DNA of 64,000 nucleotides from Setophaga petechia (taxonomy: Eukaryota > Chordata > Aves > Passeriformes > Parulidae). Position numbers and translations under genes: made by a program. Position 1 is the stretch's first letter; each line of letters starts with the position of its first letter. The notes beneath the pieces are model-generated. The model did no database searches and was not told the DNA's origin. It saw nothing but the letters and a program-made list of their open reading frames with translations. The stretch is taken from positions 30,498,557-30,562,556 of the forward strand of contig JANCRA010000008.1 in the NCBI GenBank assembly GCA_024362935.1. Reading direction: 5' to 3'. Positions 14,201 through 26,139 of this stretch are shown here, one piece after another.

Positions 14201-15059
14201 ACTTTTGGTCTTAGAATAAGAAAATATACCAAGAAGCAAGGCATTATCCACTTAGCACAGTTTGAAAACATGCTTTTTTAAAAGGATTTTTAAATATAAA
14301 AATAAAACAATCTTTCATGAGCAATCATATAACTTCCAGGAGTTCAAGCTACCCTTATCTCACATGTTGTGAGATCCTTTCTGACTATTTAATCATTTTC
14401 ACAGGGCTGTCTAGACCTGGATTGTCTCTCTATTCTTGCCCTCTTCACAGGGATGAAATTGTCTCCATTCATTACCTTCTAACACCTGCTTTTCATTTAC
14501 TTTCACTTATAATGAGTGCAGAAGGTTAAGACAAATGTTTTAATTGGTTAAGACAAATGTCTTCCCTATCCCTTTTTTCTGGATGGTGCCTGAACAACTG
14601 TCACAACCAGTCAAACTGACTCATCTTCCAGACCGCAGAATGCAATCTCAGAACAAGGTCCTTACTTCTGTTTACTTTTCTTTTGCCTCTACTGTTATTA
14701 TACCTTCCAAAGTGTTTTCATTCAGCAGAAAAATAGAAGTGCCCATAACAACATACTTCTTTGGAATTCCTGGACTTTCTTCACACAGCCAATTTATAAG
14801 AATACTGAGTTTGTGGTCAAAAAGATCTGTCTTCAGATTTCACCCAGGCCCTATTTTTTTAATCTTGCAGCAGCCCAGCATATTTTTTTTCTCTGTCATA
14901 TAAAATGAGATGTTATAAACAGCTCCCATTGTGATTGCTGGTTTTAGCACATTTAAGGAAGTAGCACAGGTACCACACCGCTAACCACAGCGAGTCCTGT
15001 GGTTGATAATGGCAGTGCTAACAAAGATGAATCACCAGCAGTGAAAGCAGGTCAAAAAA

Positions 15060-15077
15060 ACCACACACACACACACA
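15060..15077. repeat. (AC)n microsatellite
   Basis: About nine AC dinucleotide units following an A run. Confidence 0.9.
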
Positions 15078-15248
15078 GAGAACTCTACTCAATCCAAAAC
15101 AAAACCAAAAGGAACTCACTCCACCAGAAAGGATATCCAGGGAAAGAGATAGGAGTGTAGATGGGAATGTATGCCTTGTAACATATTCTGCTTTGAACAC
15201 ATTGCTTACAGTATGGACTCACCCTCAGGAGTCATGATCTGAAAATAC

Positions 15249-15254
15249 TTTATT
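15249..15254 (-). terminator. MSANTD3: Candidate MSANTD3 polyadenylation signal
   Basis: Minus-strand AATAAA, the first canonical signal downstream of the stop codon at 16650. Use is inferred. Confidence 0.4.
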
Positions 15255-16649
15255 GAATAATGTGATACTCATATTTTTCAATGAAAATTTATGGTTTTGT
15301 TCATTTTTCTCACTGCTTCAAATGATGGTAGTACACCTTCCTGTAAAACAGGTTTTCAAACACCAGAAGTTCTTATGAATCCTTGCGGGGTTCTGCGTTT
15401 CACATTTTCTTAACTCTTGCCGCACTAGAATAAATGATTGCCAGGGTAAGGATTATTTTCATTTGTGCTTTCCTACTATCTACCATTCTGGACATCCAAA
15501 ATCTGTGGGGACTTTCATGTGAATGCCTTCATACAAATCATGTCCATTACCCCTCACTGACAGCAAAGGCAAGAAACACACCACCATAACACACAGGACA
15601 GAACAAAACAAAACAGAACAGCACTTCAAGACAGGAATGATTCCCTTGAACTGCTTTCCACCCTACGAGAAGGAAAAGAGGGTGAGTCTTAGTCTTTTCT
15701 TTTAGCTAAGGTGAAATAATCAAGCTAGCTGCTACACCATCAAGTATTGCATAGGAAAATAGAGGGAGACTTTGCCAATGGACTGGCTGGGTCACTGCAT
15801 TTTGAGAGCTTTGTGAATTCTTAAAAAGCTTTTCCCCTCAGAATGATTTCAGGAGAACAGAACACAGTGCTGGCAGCAGCATTTGAGCCTCCTGTTTGGG
15901 TATTCTACTTCAATACAAGATGGGCCTGGAAATGAAAGAAAAAGCACAGTGGCTTTTGAGGAAGATGTCACCTTCTTTTTGACTTCTCAAGTGTCAAGGC
16001 TCAAACAACTGGAGGGCCATTCCACAACCATCCTCTCGGTCAGCCAGCCATTACTGTTTTTCAGAAGGAGAGGGCTGTTACTACAGTGGCCCTCTTGCTA
16101 CATCCTTCATTTTCACATCTTCTATGAAAAATAATTTATGGACTGTATTAACCAGCTTATTTTCCCTAAACTTCAGCATAATGGTCCAACTAATAGCTGT
16201 CCATCACTTTTTGTCTCAATAGCAGAGAGCAACTCCAAGCCTTGCCTTCATGTGGGAAATGGCAGATAGAAAGAGATAGAAATCAAACAAACACTACAGC
16301 CTGATGTTTAAAGCTGTTAAGTTTTCTTATGAACTCCCAATGTAAGAATACCCAGAGTACCTTAAACTTCACAAGGATCAAGGGTGTTCTGAGAGGAAAA
16401 AATACGTTCACATTTTAGAACACTGTGCATGTGTGTGAGTTAAACAAATCAGAACTACCTACAAATAAACAATAGTTTTCCCTCTTGGTGAACTATACCA
16501 CTGTTTCCCTAAACATTAAGAGTCCTTGTGTGTTCGCTATCAGCCAGGCACCTATCCTGTCACTGAACATTCACAGTAGAAAACCCTCTTTCCAGTGCGT
16601 GTTACTCATAAATGTGCTAAATCACACTGACTCTCTGCCCTTCTATCTT
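15249..16649 (-). other. MSANTD3: Probable MSANTD3 3' UTR
   Basis: Non-coding DNA immediately downstream of the MSANTD3 stop on the minus strand. The first canonical AATAAA on the minus strand after the stop is at 15249-15254 (TTTATT on plus), giving a 3' UTR of about 1.4 kb. The end point is inferred from the signal alone; no transcript evidence is available. Confidence 0.45.
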
Positions 16650-17059
16650 CTAAGGTGAATTAGGAAAGGGTCTGTTATAGGATGATACAGGCCATTCTTT
16701 TGTAATGGTCTGCAGTTTTCTCTCCCAATACATTTTCTTTTTATTTAGCACTTCCATTTTTATCCTGTGTTCTTCTTCAGCCATCTCACACTCTCTTTCT
16801 ATTTGCTGTATCTTTGCCACATGAACTTCATTCATTTGGATTAACTGGAGTTGCAAAATCGACATTTGCTGATGATGTTCTTCCTCATGCATCTTTTTCA
16901 GAGCACTTTCCTGAGATGCTTTACTTCTGTAGTTCTTATCTGCTGCTATTCTGACATCAGAACATGAAGGCTCAGGTTGGGAGGTGCCTTCACATACTGG
17001 AAAATGTACCAGCTCTTTGTCTTCATCACAAAGTTCTCTGTTGGACACAACAAATGACT
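16650..17059 (-). CDS. MSANTD3: MSANTD3 last coding exon (coiled coil)
   Basis: The acceptor is preceded by a T-rich tract and tttgcag. The exon encodes residues 139-274 and the stop. The helical stretch around [20 protein letters not shown] is nearly identical to the mammalian protein, which fixes the frame and exon start. Confidence 0.95.
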
Positions 17060-18773
17060 CTGCAAACAAAAGAAGAAAAAGTGTTATAGCATTCTCTTCC
17101 CTTCCTTCAAGAAACAGAAATGTGATAAAATATATGTTACTGACATGTGCATATAAACCTTGTGCTCCAGTAGCAAAGCACAGGAGCCACGACATAAGGC
17201 AGTTCTGCTGAGAATACTAAGGACATAATGGGCTGAACAGAACCACTTGGGGCTCTGTTGAAAGACCTCCAAGGCTATAGTGGGAGTTCAAAAGACTAAA
17301 GTGAATGCAGACACTTGTAAGTGGACACCTAAATTTAGGTGGTTGAGCCTGAAGCTAAACCTTAATGCAGCCATTTAAGCTAAATCCATATGTGACTTGC
17401 AATATTTTATGAAAGATTTGAATGTCAGGTGAAGCTGTGTCAACATGAATATCAAAAGACCAAGGGAACAGCAGGAAGAACACTTTTTATTCTTTCCTTA
17501 TTTCTGCTGCAGATATTGTAAATATAGTAGTGTTTATTTTTAGGAAAAATATCACATTATTCTAACTTTGAGAAGGCTCTACCAATTCTTCTGAAATAAA
17601 AGAGACTGCGCAGGGAACAGAATAGTTACCACTGCAAATCAGGGTCTCAAAATACATTCCTATCTGAATCCAAATGACTAATTATGGTAAATACAATTAT
17701 GAAAGAGGCATTCTAAGAATGTTATCTAACAATGTAGCTGCTGTTGTCTCTTGAGCAAGGACAGTCTTCTGGGTGAGATCCTGACATAAAATTTGCAAAA
17801 AACTGTTGCAGCCACCCTCCCTCCTGGTATTGAATTATTCCTTCTGGGTATGCTTGCCAAACAAAGAATGTAGTGCTGAACTTTTTCAGAAAGGCCATTC
17901 TCCAGTGTGGACTGCAGCATGAAATATGGCTCCACATACTCTTTTTAGTCCTTGAAAACAAAGGAAAAAAGACTACTGGGAACTCTTGCAGCAGGCAATT
18001 GCGTATCAATTTGCTGCTGGTAGTGTTTGTTGTTTTTTTTTTTTTAAACCAGCAAAATGATACTTTAAAAATTATAACGATATCTTTGGGACTGTTCTCT
18101 GAAAAGCCAGCATGATAGCAACTGTGATGCTTGCCACAAAGCAGCAGATATGTCAAAAACAGATGAAAAAAATCTGTAAAAAAATCTCACACCTTTAACT
18201 CCTGTAGGCCTTGGGAAATACAGCCTTGTAATATCATAGCTCTGAAATTACTTTTCTATATCCAGCAGTCACAGCTAAGTGGAGAGATTTGAAAAAGAAC
18301 CACTGGCAAAATAACATACAAAACAATACTACTTGCATCAATACAGCAACATTTATACCTTGACTAGAAGCATCAGGCTGATATTCAGAGTCTTCTTCTG
18401 GTGGGCTCTGCAAAAAGTACATTTGCTCAGGCATTATGCTTCCAATCTTCTCCTTCCCTACGATGTGAGTATTTATAAGTGGACTAATACTTCTTTTTAC
18501 CTTCTCCCGCCTCTCATGTGCCATTATCTTTTTTGTCCGTGCCTTGATATTTTCCCAGCATTTCTTTAACTGTTTGAAGTCTCGCAGTGATACACTGGGC
18601 TGTGAGTTATATTCATGAGCCAGTGCTTGCCAGGTGCGTTGTTTCAGAGCAATAGTTCTTGCATCGCTTTTTTTACATTCAAGCACGTATTTGTACTTTT
18701 CAACTAATGCAAGCAGCACACTCTTCTCCACTTCTGAGAAGTATTTAGCAGGCTTTATTATTTCGTTTTGCAT
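16650..18773 (-). CDS. MSANTD3: MSANTD3, Myb/SANT-like DNA-binding domain protein 3
   Basis: Two coding exons, 18773-18359 and 17059-16650, separated by a 1299-bp intron. The donor reads CAAG/gtataa and the acceptor ttgcag/AGTCA; the splice joins a phase-1 codon into Glu139. The product has 274 residues, one fewer than human MSANTD3 (275) because the human MQNN start is MQN here. Residues about 13-87 form the Myb/SANT-like helical DNA-binding domain, with the conserved Trp pattern at [12 protein letters not shown] and [11 protein letters not shown]. Residues about 180-250 are a Glu/Lys-rich coiled coil, and the protein ends in PFPNSP as in mammals. The family is nuclear and poorly characterised functionally. 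An upstream acceptor at 18804 shows that the start lies in a second exon, so the promoter is further upstream, most likely the CpG island near 25 kb. Confidence 0.97.
17060..18358 (-). other. MSANTD3: MSANTD3 intron between coding exons
   Basis: AT-rich intron containing a minus-strand open frame of about 144 codons (18156-17722). That frame has no domain and does not continue either flanking exon, so it is treated as chance. Confidence 0.85.
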
Positions 18774-18804
18774 TTTCTACTGTTTCTCCAAGAAGCCAAA
18801 ATTC
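18359..18804 (-). CDS. MSANTD3: MSANTD3 first coding exon (Myb/SANT domain)
   Basis: The acceptor ttttcgtag ends at 18805. The exon has 31 nt of 5' UTR and then ATG at 18773. It encodes residues 1-138, including the whole SANT-like domain and the acidic PPEE stretch. Reading on past the donor gives a hydrophobic intronic tail ([10 protein letters not shown]...) that is not part of the protein. Confidence 0.95.
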
Positions 18805-19723
18805 CTACGAAAACAATAATGAAAGAAAAAAAGAAAAAAAAAAAAGAAACACAAGTTAGAATTGGTTGCAGTATCAGGATTCTGATGAATTTTGTTTTCT
18901 AGACTAGCTTGTGAATAGTTCTAGAGTACATAATGGAATGATCAGGTAAGATAAAATAAAATTACATGCTGGTTTGCATTGCCACTTTAGTGCATACACA
19001 GTGCCAGAAGTAGACTACAATGGATAGTTGTCTTTGTTACAATTTGTCTGGATACAAGATACTCAGAATTTACTTAGTAACTTGCTCTTAATATCTTGTT
19101 TTCCTGTTCATTGCACTTTTTCACTCCCAGAAAGTTTTCCAAGCCCCCAAGCCAGGAACAAATTCCAAAACTCAGCCCTCGCTAGCTTCAGGTTTATGTC
19201 TAAAGCCACCTTCATCATGTTTGGGTGTTTTATTTTTTTTGTTATAAAGAATACCCTCTTCTGTCCTTGCTGATTGTGTATAATTAATTTCTCCCATTTC
19301 TCTCAAATATTTGAAAGCTGTATGAGCAATGATAGTAAGAAGTTGTCCTTTCCAAGACCTGTCAGCTCTGTTCTCCCTCATGCTCTATCCCCTCCTGGCT
19401 GATACCCAACAGGCAGCAGGATCCTGACCTGTATTACAATATTGAGAAGCAGCAAGAGTTGCAAGAAGACAAGAACAAAAGAAACCAACCACGTGGAAGG
19501 TACAGGTCCTTCAACCTTGACTGCTGGCCCTGCACGTGTGGTACTTCCTTGCACTTGTGCTGCTGGTCACTCAGGAGCCAGCAAACAGGCTAAAAAGAGT
19601 TTTGGCTTTAACACAGCCACTGCTATATACTTACACCATGTCAGCAACCACCTCTCTTCTCAAGCCCAGCACTTACGTAGTCAATAGGAAGAAGATAGGT
19701 GATAACAGGGAATTCATGGCCAT

Positions 19724-19876
19724 CAAAAAAAAAAAAAACAACAAAAAACCCAGAACAAAAAACCCCCCAAACAAACAAACAAACAACCCCAACCAATCCC
19801 CCCCAAAAAAACCCAAAAAAACCCCCAAACAACCCCCAAACCAAAAAAAAAAAAAAACCAAAAAAAACCCAAAACA
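19724..19876. repeat. A/C-only low-complexity tract
   Basis: About 150 bases are almost exclusively A and C on the plus strand, with a single G and a single T. Long A runs alternate with CCC to CCCCCCC runs. The minus strand therefore carries many G runs of three or more separated by T runs. Frames reading Lys/Pro/Asn repeats or Phe/Gly repeats through it are artefacts. Confidence 0.95.
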
Positions 19877-20440
19877 AGCAGTGTTGCCTTGAGTTAACAG
19901 CATATGACTGTGAAACAAAATATATTTTTGCTTCTTCTATCTTTTCACACTTTTCTCCCCCTTCCTTTCTGCTGTAACTGTGTAGCCCAAACTACTTTTA
20001 GATTTTGGGCAAAAATGCTATCTATCTCTCATTTCTTTTGTTTTTAATAATTAAACCCAGTGTTACATTTATAAGATAATTGGTTCATATTCCTAACAGT
20101 CTAGGACTCTCCCAAAATGAATTTTCTAGTCTTTTGCCTATTGTTTCTACTACTTCTCTTATAACCTTTCTTGATGGTGCACTAGATATCACCATCAGGT
20201 TTCCTCTTCTCAATATATTTTTTCCTGAACTCCACTGCACTAAGACCTTGTGCCATCCTTGTAGTTCCTTTCCTCCAAACATCGTAGTACTTACAGTTAT
20301 TTGGAATATCTTTCAGTAAAGGTAACTACTTATATTTATAAAGAAGGCTAACAGACAAGATCATATTGAAATGATAACCCAAGCCTGACATAAAAACAGT
20401 GACTCTCTTGAGTAGTCCATAGAATGTGACAAAGCACAGC

Positions 20441-20996
20441 AGTCCTGGTTTCAGCAGGGACAGAGTTCACTTTCTTCCTGGAGGCTGGTACAGTGCTGTA
20501 TTTTGGATTTATAGAGAATAATGCTGATAACACATGGATGTTTTAGTTGATGCTCAGGGGTGCTTATTCCAAGTCAAGAATTTTCAGTTCCCCATGCTCT
20601 GCCAGAGAGCAGGTGTACAAGAAGGTATGAAGGAGCACAGCCAAGACAGCTGATCCAAACTGGCTAAAGGGATATTCCGTACCATAAAATGTCACTTTCA
20701 GTGTATAAATGAGGAGGGAGTTGGCTGAGACCTGCAGGTGGTGAGCAATTGTATTGTGCATCATTTGTTTCTCTTGAGTTTTCTTCCTCTCTTTCTCTCT
20801 CTCCACTCTCTCTTTTCTACTACAAGTATTACTATTGTTACTATATTTTATGTTGTTTCAATTATTAAGCTGTTCTTATCTCAACCCACAAGTTTTACCT
20901 TTTTTTTTCTGATTCTCTTCCCCACCCCACTGTGGGCAAGGGGTGAGCAAGAAGCTGCACAGTACTTGGTTGCTGGCTGGGGTTAAACCATGATGC
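20441..20996 (+). mobile_element. Solo LTR of an avian ERVL-like element
   Basis: About 555 bp opening with TCCTGGTTTCAGC and closing near GGGGTTAAACCATGA. These edges resemble those of abundant songbird ERVL-type LTRs as I remember them. A pyrimidine-rich (CTCT) stretch and a TATTACTATTG block lie in the 3' half. There is no internal retroviral coding region beside it, so it is a solo LTR. The outermost TG/CA bases look decayed and I could not verify a target-site duplication. Confidence 0.65.
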
Positions 20997-23900
20997 CAGC
21001 AAAACAAAGGAGTCAAAGAACAGGGGACACAGTGGAAAAAAGCCTGGAATAGCAAAACTGAAGCAAAGTGAACAGAAGAAAGTAACAGTCTAGGTCAAGT
21101 CAGTAGCTAAGTTGTATCCCTACTGAAAAAGGAGCAAACACTTGGTTTGCACCTTCTGTCAGTGCTTGTCTGGGTTATTTCTGGGCACTTATGTGGGTCC
21201 TGCATAGTCACAGTTCTGCTCTCTCTTACCAAATCCTAGTGCCACAAGGACATAAGAGAGCTGAAGTTTTTGCAGCAGACAGCATCTAGGGGACTAAGGG
21301 AAAGATCCATACGAAAACAAAATGCAATAGTGCTACTGCTCATAGAAGAGCTAGTTTACTTTACATGAAAGCAAAAGGAGGAAGAAGCAAGACAGTTGGG
21401 TGGCTGAGTTTAAGGAAGACAGTTTCTTGATCCAGTATTTCCTCTGCCACACTGTGTCAAGTTATTTTTTATGGTCTGTGAAAACTTAAGTCACCCCCCA
21501 TGCTGGTGACAGGAATTCTTAAACAGTCATAAACCCAAAGAACAAACTAGGTGTAAATAAAGAAATGTCTTTCATTGCATACCACTCATTACAATGTCTA
21601 GGTCTAATAGAGGTGTACAGCTGCTTCAGGAATTCCTTAAATAAAACACAAATTAGGAGGAAAAAAAAAAGGTAGTCAGGAAATTGACATCCTAGCAAAG
21701 ATACTGAAAACTGGCAATTTCACTCCATGAAACCACTCTGAAAACACGTAAGATAAATCCATTTTACTTCCATACTTATTGCACCATTCCAAACCATTCA
21801 GTTGCTTTGGACAGATGCTGAAATGAAATCTTTGGGACTAAATATTGGTTCTGTATCTTAACCTCAATTCCACCAAGGAATGGGATGAAATGCAGTCCCA
21901 CCAGCAAGTTGTGAGGCCAAATACCTTATGACCCTGAAAAGCCAGTATTACTCCATGTGATCAGAAAGGACTGATTCTACCTTCTGCTGATACATGGAAA
22001 TCTTACTTCTAGTTTTGAAAAGGTGAGAGAACCTCAGATGAAAAAAACCCATTACATGTTTATGTTTAGAAAATCCCTTTATTTAGAAAAACAGGATTTT
22101 CAGAACTTTGGAGAGTACATTCAAAAAGTTAAACAACATTACTAGGATTCCAGGTGCTAAATATCTAGCTCCACAGACTGGCCATCAGCTGGGTCAGTAA
22201 ATCAGCAATCAGCTGATGTCAGTAAATATCTAAAACATTTATAAATATGACTTCCGATATATTAACACATTATGTACTAGAATAAAAGCTCATCTTCCAT
22301 GGATGGGGCAAATTTAAGTATAATTTTCATACCAAACTATCATTTACTTCTATTATTTTTACTGTTGTAGCTTGAGATCCCCAGTTTTAAGTTCAAATAC
22401 TAAACATTAAAGAATAGAAAGATAAGTCCTACTCTGAGAAGAATATATTCACTTTCCTTCCACTAAACACATTCCTAGTATTTGTTTCCTAAACATACAC
22501 ATGGCACTTGTGTCCTTTCTGTGAAGAAGCCAGGATTATGATCTAGGATGTATAAAGGAACTCAAAAACTGGTGTGGGCAGTCTAATACATATAAAAAAG
22601 AGTTTTGGAAGACTCTTCTCAAGATCTTGCATGCTTAACCTACTTTCTTCAATGTATTAAAGCCCATTTGCAATGAGGTGAACAAGAAAGCTCTCTGAGA
22701 TGTCAGGACAAGTTAGAATAGCAGGAAGCTGTGTCAGAACACCACCATGTATTTATATTCACCTCTTTTTTCTTTATGCATATTATTCACCTTCTTGCAG
22801 CCCACTGGCTCCTCTGCAGAATATGAGAAAGGACTCACAAGCCCACAGAATTTCCATTTTGAGGCAAAACAGTCCTTCCAGGACATATGCCTGGGATATA
22901 TTTTAGCAGGAGTCTGTGCTGAAATCAAAGTAGTTTATTGTGCATAGATCATCTTGTAAACTGGATTGATTTGTGTGGGCACATGAGGACAGCTGCAGAG
23001 TAAATTCTATGAAACAAAGACTGGGAAGCTTCTCCCACTCTTACAGGTGCCTAGGCTCCAAGACACATGCAGCAAGAAAGCCCTTTATCCTAAATATCTT
23101 CTCCTGGCATGGCTCAATTCACAACTTGCCTTAAAACAGCGTCCTAAGCATTTGTCCTCTCACACAAACCTCTATATCTTTAAGATAACAGAAGTATCTC
23201 TCAGCTCCTCATCTTTACTGTGAAATGTTGTGCAGCATTCTTCTTTTAAAGGCTATAAGGCACGTGACGTGACCTGCTCAAAGAATAGTTTGAAAAAAAA
23301 TTACAGAAGTTAGGAAAAGCACATCTGTTCATAAATATGTCACACACGTGTTATTTTGCTTGCACACATCTAAACAGACATCCAAGCTCCAATCAGTTGC
23401 AAAGAAGCACAGTAAAAGGAAAAAAATCAGTTTAAGTTGGTATGTGTGAGCATTTTTAGTCCATTAAGTGTTTTTTTAGGCACAAGAAAATGCAGAGAGA
23501 AAGTTGTGGTGGAAGACTTATCCCACATATTAAAAAGATTACACTAACCAAACCCAAAGAAAAGTGTTTGCTAGCAAACTGTGATCACTTATGGGGTGAA
23601 AATGAAGTGCACTGACCCGTGCCAACAGAATTTCTACCAGAAATATTCAAAGATTGATAAAAATAAAATTTATGTCTCTAACTTAAATTGCAGGTGAAGC
23701 TCTAAACATAGCTAGTAATTAACAACACTGGAAATTAAACATAATTCTGTCCTTTTCATCCTGTGCTTGAGGATGAAAGAAAGGCATGGAAATGCAATGA
23801 CCCAAACTAGTCACAACAGGTTTATATTTCATTTGAATGACAGAAGCAGCAGTAAACAGTGTTCTTCTTCCTCAAACGTTTCCTTGCTTTTCCTCACCAA

Positions 23901-25128
23901 GCTTCCATCAGCTTTCCAGGCCTGACCCTGCCTACCTTGAGACTTGAAATCAGTAAGTAATTAAGAGCACATTGCAAATATGAATGAGATCCATACAGAA
24001 AATGTGTTTTAATCAGATTTTTAAAAATCCCACCTCCTTGGGTGCCTGGCCCCTATGTTTTAATACAAATGAATAGTTATTATGGATCATCCAGCAAACA
24101 AACAAGATCATCTTTTAGTAAAATTCACACTACTTTACCCAAATTTCTCCTATCAGATTTTATATAGTTATACATGGAAATGTATTAAAATATATATGTA
24201 CCTGTACCATATTACACTATAGATACACACAGATTTTAAGCGGGTCATCCCGCCACCTATGGAAGACATCCAAAGCACTTCCCGCAAGCAAGGTAATGGA
24301 CGCAGGTTGTTATTCCGAACGACTGCCTGAAATTCACCAAAAATAGGCATAATAGAGGAATCCTACCAGACTCTCCCGCACCCGAACTTCTCAAACATTA
24401 ACTCGAGCTTGGTGGGCTTTTTCTAATCTCCTCGCTAGCTCCTCTTCTGCCTGAAGGAGAACGGAGAGCAGGTCCCGGCTGTACAAAGGCGGCCGCTCCC
24501 CGCCGGGCGGGCACGGGGGCTGCGGCGCGGTGCGGGCGCATCAGCCGCGGCGGCGGGGGGGGCTCGGCCGCTGTCACCCAGCGCCCGCGGGGACCAGCGC
24601 CGGCGGCGGGGACAACCCCACCCTGCGGCCCCGCGGCTCCTCGTAACAAAGCGCCTCTCGCCTCCCTCCCTCCCTCCCTCCCTGCTTCCCCGCCTCCCTC
24701 AGCTCCCCGCCCGCAGGCCGCCGACACCGCTCCCTCCAGCTCCCCGCAAACCCCGCGCTGGATTCCCGCCCGCCGCGGCGCCGGCCTCTCCCGCGGGGGA
24801 CACTGCTGTGCCGCGGGGACACCGCCGTGTGCCGCGGGGACACTCGGCCCGGGCGATCCCGCGCCCGCAGGTGCGGCGGAGTTGTGGGGAGGCGACCGCG
24901 GGGAAATGCGCGTATGTGTGTGTTGTGGGGAGCGGCGTGCGAACACCCGGCGGCCGCCAGGATGGGGGTGGGCAGCCCCGCCTGCTCCGGGCACGGGCGG
25001 AGTTCCTGGAACGCACATCCCTAGCGCGGCGTGCCCGTCCACATCCCGATCCCGGGGCCCCGGAGCGGAGCGGGGATTCCCCAATCCCCGCCCCGGTGCG
25101 GCGGCCGCGGACCCAGCTCGGGCTTTAC

Positions 25129-25300
25129 CTCCGACAGCGCCCGGCGGCCCACGCGCCTGCGCGCCAGCGCCCCCAGCGGCGGCCGCGGGAAGGGCCGGGA
25201 GCTGCCGCGGCCGCCCCGCTCCCGTTCCCGTTCCCGATCCCGTTCCCGTCCCCGCCCGCCGGCACCGCGCAGTGCCGTGTCCGGCCCGGCCGGGCTCCTG
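25129..25300 (-). other. MSANTD3: Candidate MSANTD3 non-coding first exon
   Basis: A strong minus-strand donor (GGAG/gtaaag, last exon base 25129) lies inside the CpG island. Joined to the acceptor at 18804 it would give a 6.3-kb first intron. The 5' limit is a guess, and alternative first exons within the island are possible. Confidence 0.35.
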
Positions 25301-25431
25301 CCGCCCCTCCGTGCCTCATCGCGCCCGGCGTGGCGCAGCTCCCGCCCGCGAGCGGGTCGGTGGCAGGTGCCGGTGCAGCACCAGGGAGCGCCCTCAGCTC
25401 CTCCGGGCTCCGGACGCTGCCCGGCCCGCCG
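25300..25431 (+). other. Candidate non-coding first exon of the zinc-finger gene
   Basis: The exon ends at the donor CCGCCG/gtgagtcg. The next exon opens after a pyrimidine tract and acceptor at about 26105 or 26114, so the first exon is 5' UTR only. The start is unknown and the 5' coordinate is approximate. Confidence 0.45.
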
Positions 25432-25816
25432 GTGAGTCGTGGGCAGCGGCGGCGCGGCGGTCTGCCGGCTCCGGCGGGAGCAGCGCCTGTGTCCGCCCCG
25501 GCGGGGCTGGAAGTGCCAGGAAGGGCGCTCTGCCGCCTGCGCCGCTCCTGGCGGGGGGTTTGGAGCTTCGGGGCCTTCCTGCTTCCCTTCCTTCGCTCCA
25601 TTCCCTCCCTCTCTTCTTTACTTCCTCCCCATTTCCTTGGCCGCCGCGGTCTGGGTGGGAGCGTGTCCTTGCCGAACCCCGCCTGTGCCTCCTGTTCCCC
25701 GGGCACACCCCCGGCACTGCGAGCTGGCAGTTCCCGGTGTCTGTCTGTGTCATCTGTCCCAGCCCATGCGCGCAGTCCCATCCCAGGAAAGAAGGGGGAA
25801 GCTTGAAATGCTCCGG

Positions 25817-25860
25817 ATTAGTTTTTGTTTCATTAGTTTTTGTTTCATTAGTTTTTGTTC
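25817..25860. repeat. 15-bp tandem repeat, three copies
   Basis: The unit ATTAGTTTTTGTTTC occurs three times head to tail (the last copy is one base short) in the first intron of the zinc-finger gene, at the edge of the CpG island. Confidence 0.9.
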
Positions 25861-26139
25861 TACGTAATCTTTTGGTGACGTTAATGTTTCCCGAGGTAAG
25901 CTCGCGGAGAGCAATTGTTTCTTTCCATGCTGTAGTTTTGCTCTCGAGTTGAAAATGGAATGATTAGCCTGGGAAGTTAAAGGTTGAATATAACTCAAGG
26001 CGAGGCGCAAAATAAAGCTGGAAGGTTCCCAACCCTCATAATAGACGGATCAAAAATGTAAATAATTTTGTGAAGCTCAAACAACAGTTTGCAATCTTTC
26101 TGCAGTTTTCCTAGAGTTTTTATCGTCTAAAGACTGAAT

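Larger units (their letters stand above)
2746..15248. other. Long intergenic stretch downstream of MSANTD3
   Basis: About 12.5 kb of AT-rich DNA. All open frames are short and without domain signal. Small tandem duplications are visible, for example a 16-bp unit repeated at 4714-4745 and a purine-rich repeat near 7446-7480. A probable LTR-type repeat at 7795-8250 and simple repeats are listed separately. I see no CR1 copy here, unlike the right half of the window. Confidence 0.55.
18805..24399 (-). other. MSANTD3: MSANTD3 5' intron / upstream DNA
   Basis: Interval between the first coding exon of MSANTD3 and the CpG island that probably holds its first exon. It contains an A/C tract (19724-19876), an LTR (20441-20996) and otherwise unremarkable AT-rich DNA. 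No additional coding exon was found on either strand. Confidence 0.5.
24400..25800. promoter_or_regulatory. CpG island, probable divergent promoter of MSANTD3 and the zinc-finger gene
   Basis: About 1.4 kb of GC- and CpG-rich sequence with CCCT and CCCGTT runs and GC boxes, sharply bounded by AT-rich DNA. A plus-strand donor (CCGCCG/gtgagt) follows 25431, and a minus-strand donor (TCGGAG/gtaaag) follows 25129 in the minus direction. These are the expected first-exon ends of the downstream zinc-finger gene and of MSANTD3, placed head to head. Very long open frames run through on both strands (up to about 356 codons), but they are GC-driven and mutually overlapping; none resembles a protein family. 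Transcription start sites cannot be fixed from sequence. Confidence 0.75.

Noticed and set aside
17722..18156. 144-codon minus-strand frame as a third MSANTD3 exon
   Set aside because: It lies between the two coding exons, whose direct junction already reproduces the known protein without a gap.
18234..18358. Extension of the MSANTD3 first coding exon ([10 protein letters not shown] and a hydrophobic tail) as a membrane isoform
   Set aside because: It is simply read-through past a good donor into the intron; the spliced product matches mammals over its full length.
19536..19892. Lys/Pro/Asn-rich and Phe/Gly-rich frames at 19.5-19.9 kb
   Set aside because: Translations of the A/C low-complexity tract.
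24398..25952. Open frames of 228, 332, 356 and 218 codons in the CpG island near 25 kb
   Set aside because: Mutually overlapping on both strands, low-complexity Pro/Arg/Ala content, no domain, and interrupted by the splice donors expected for first non-coding exons.
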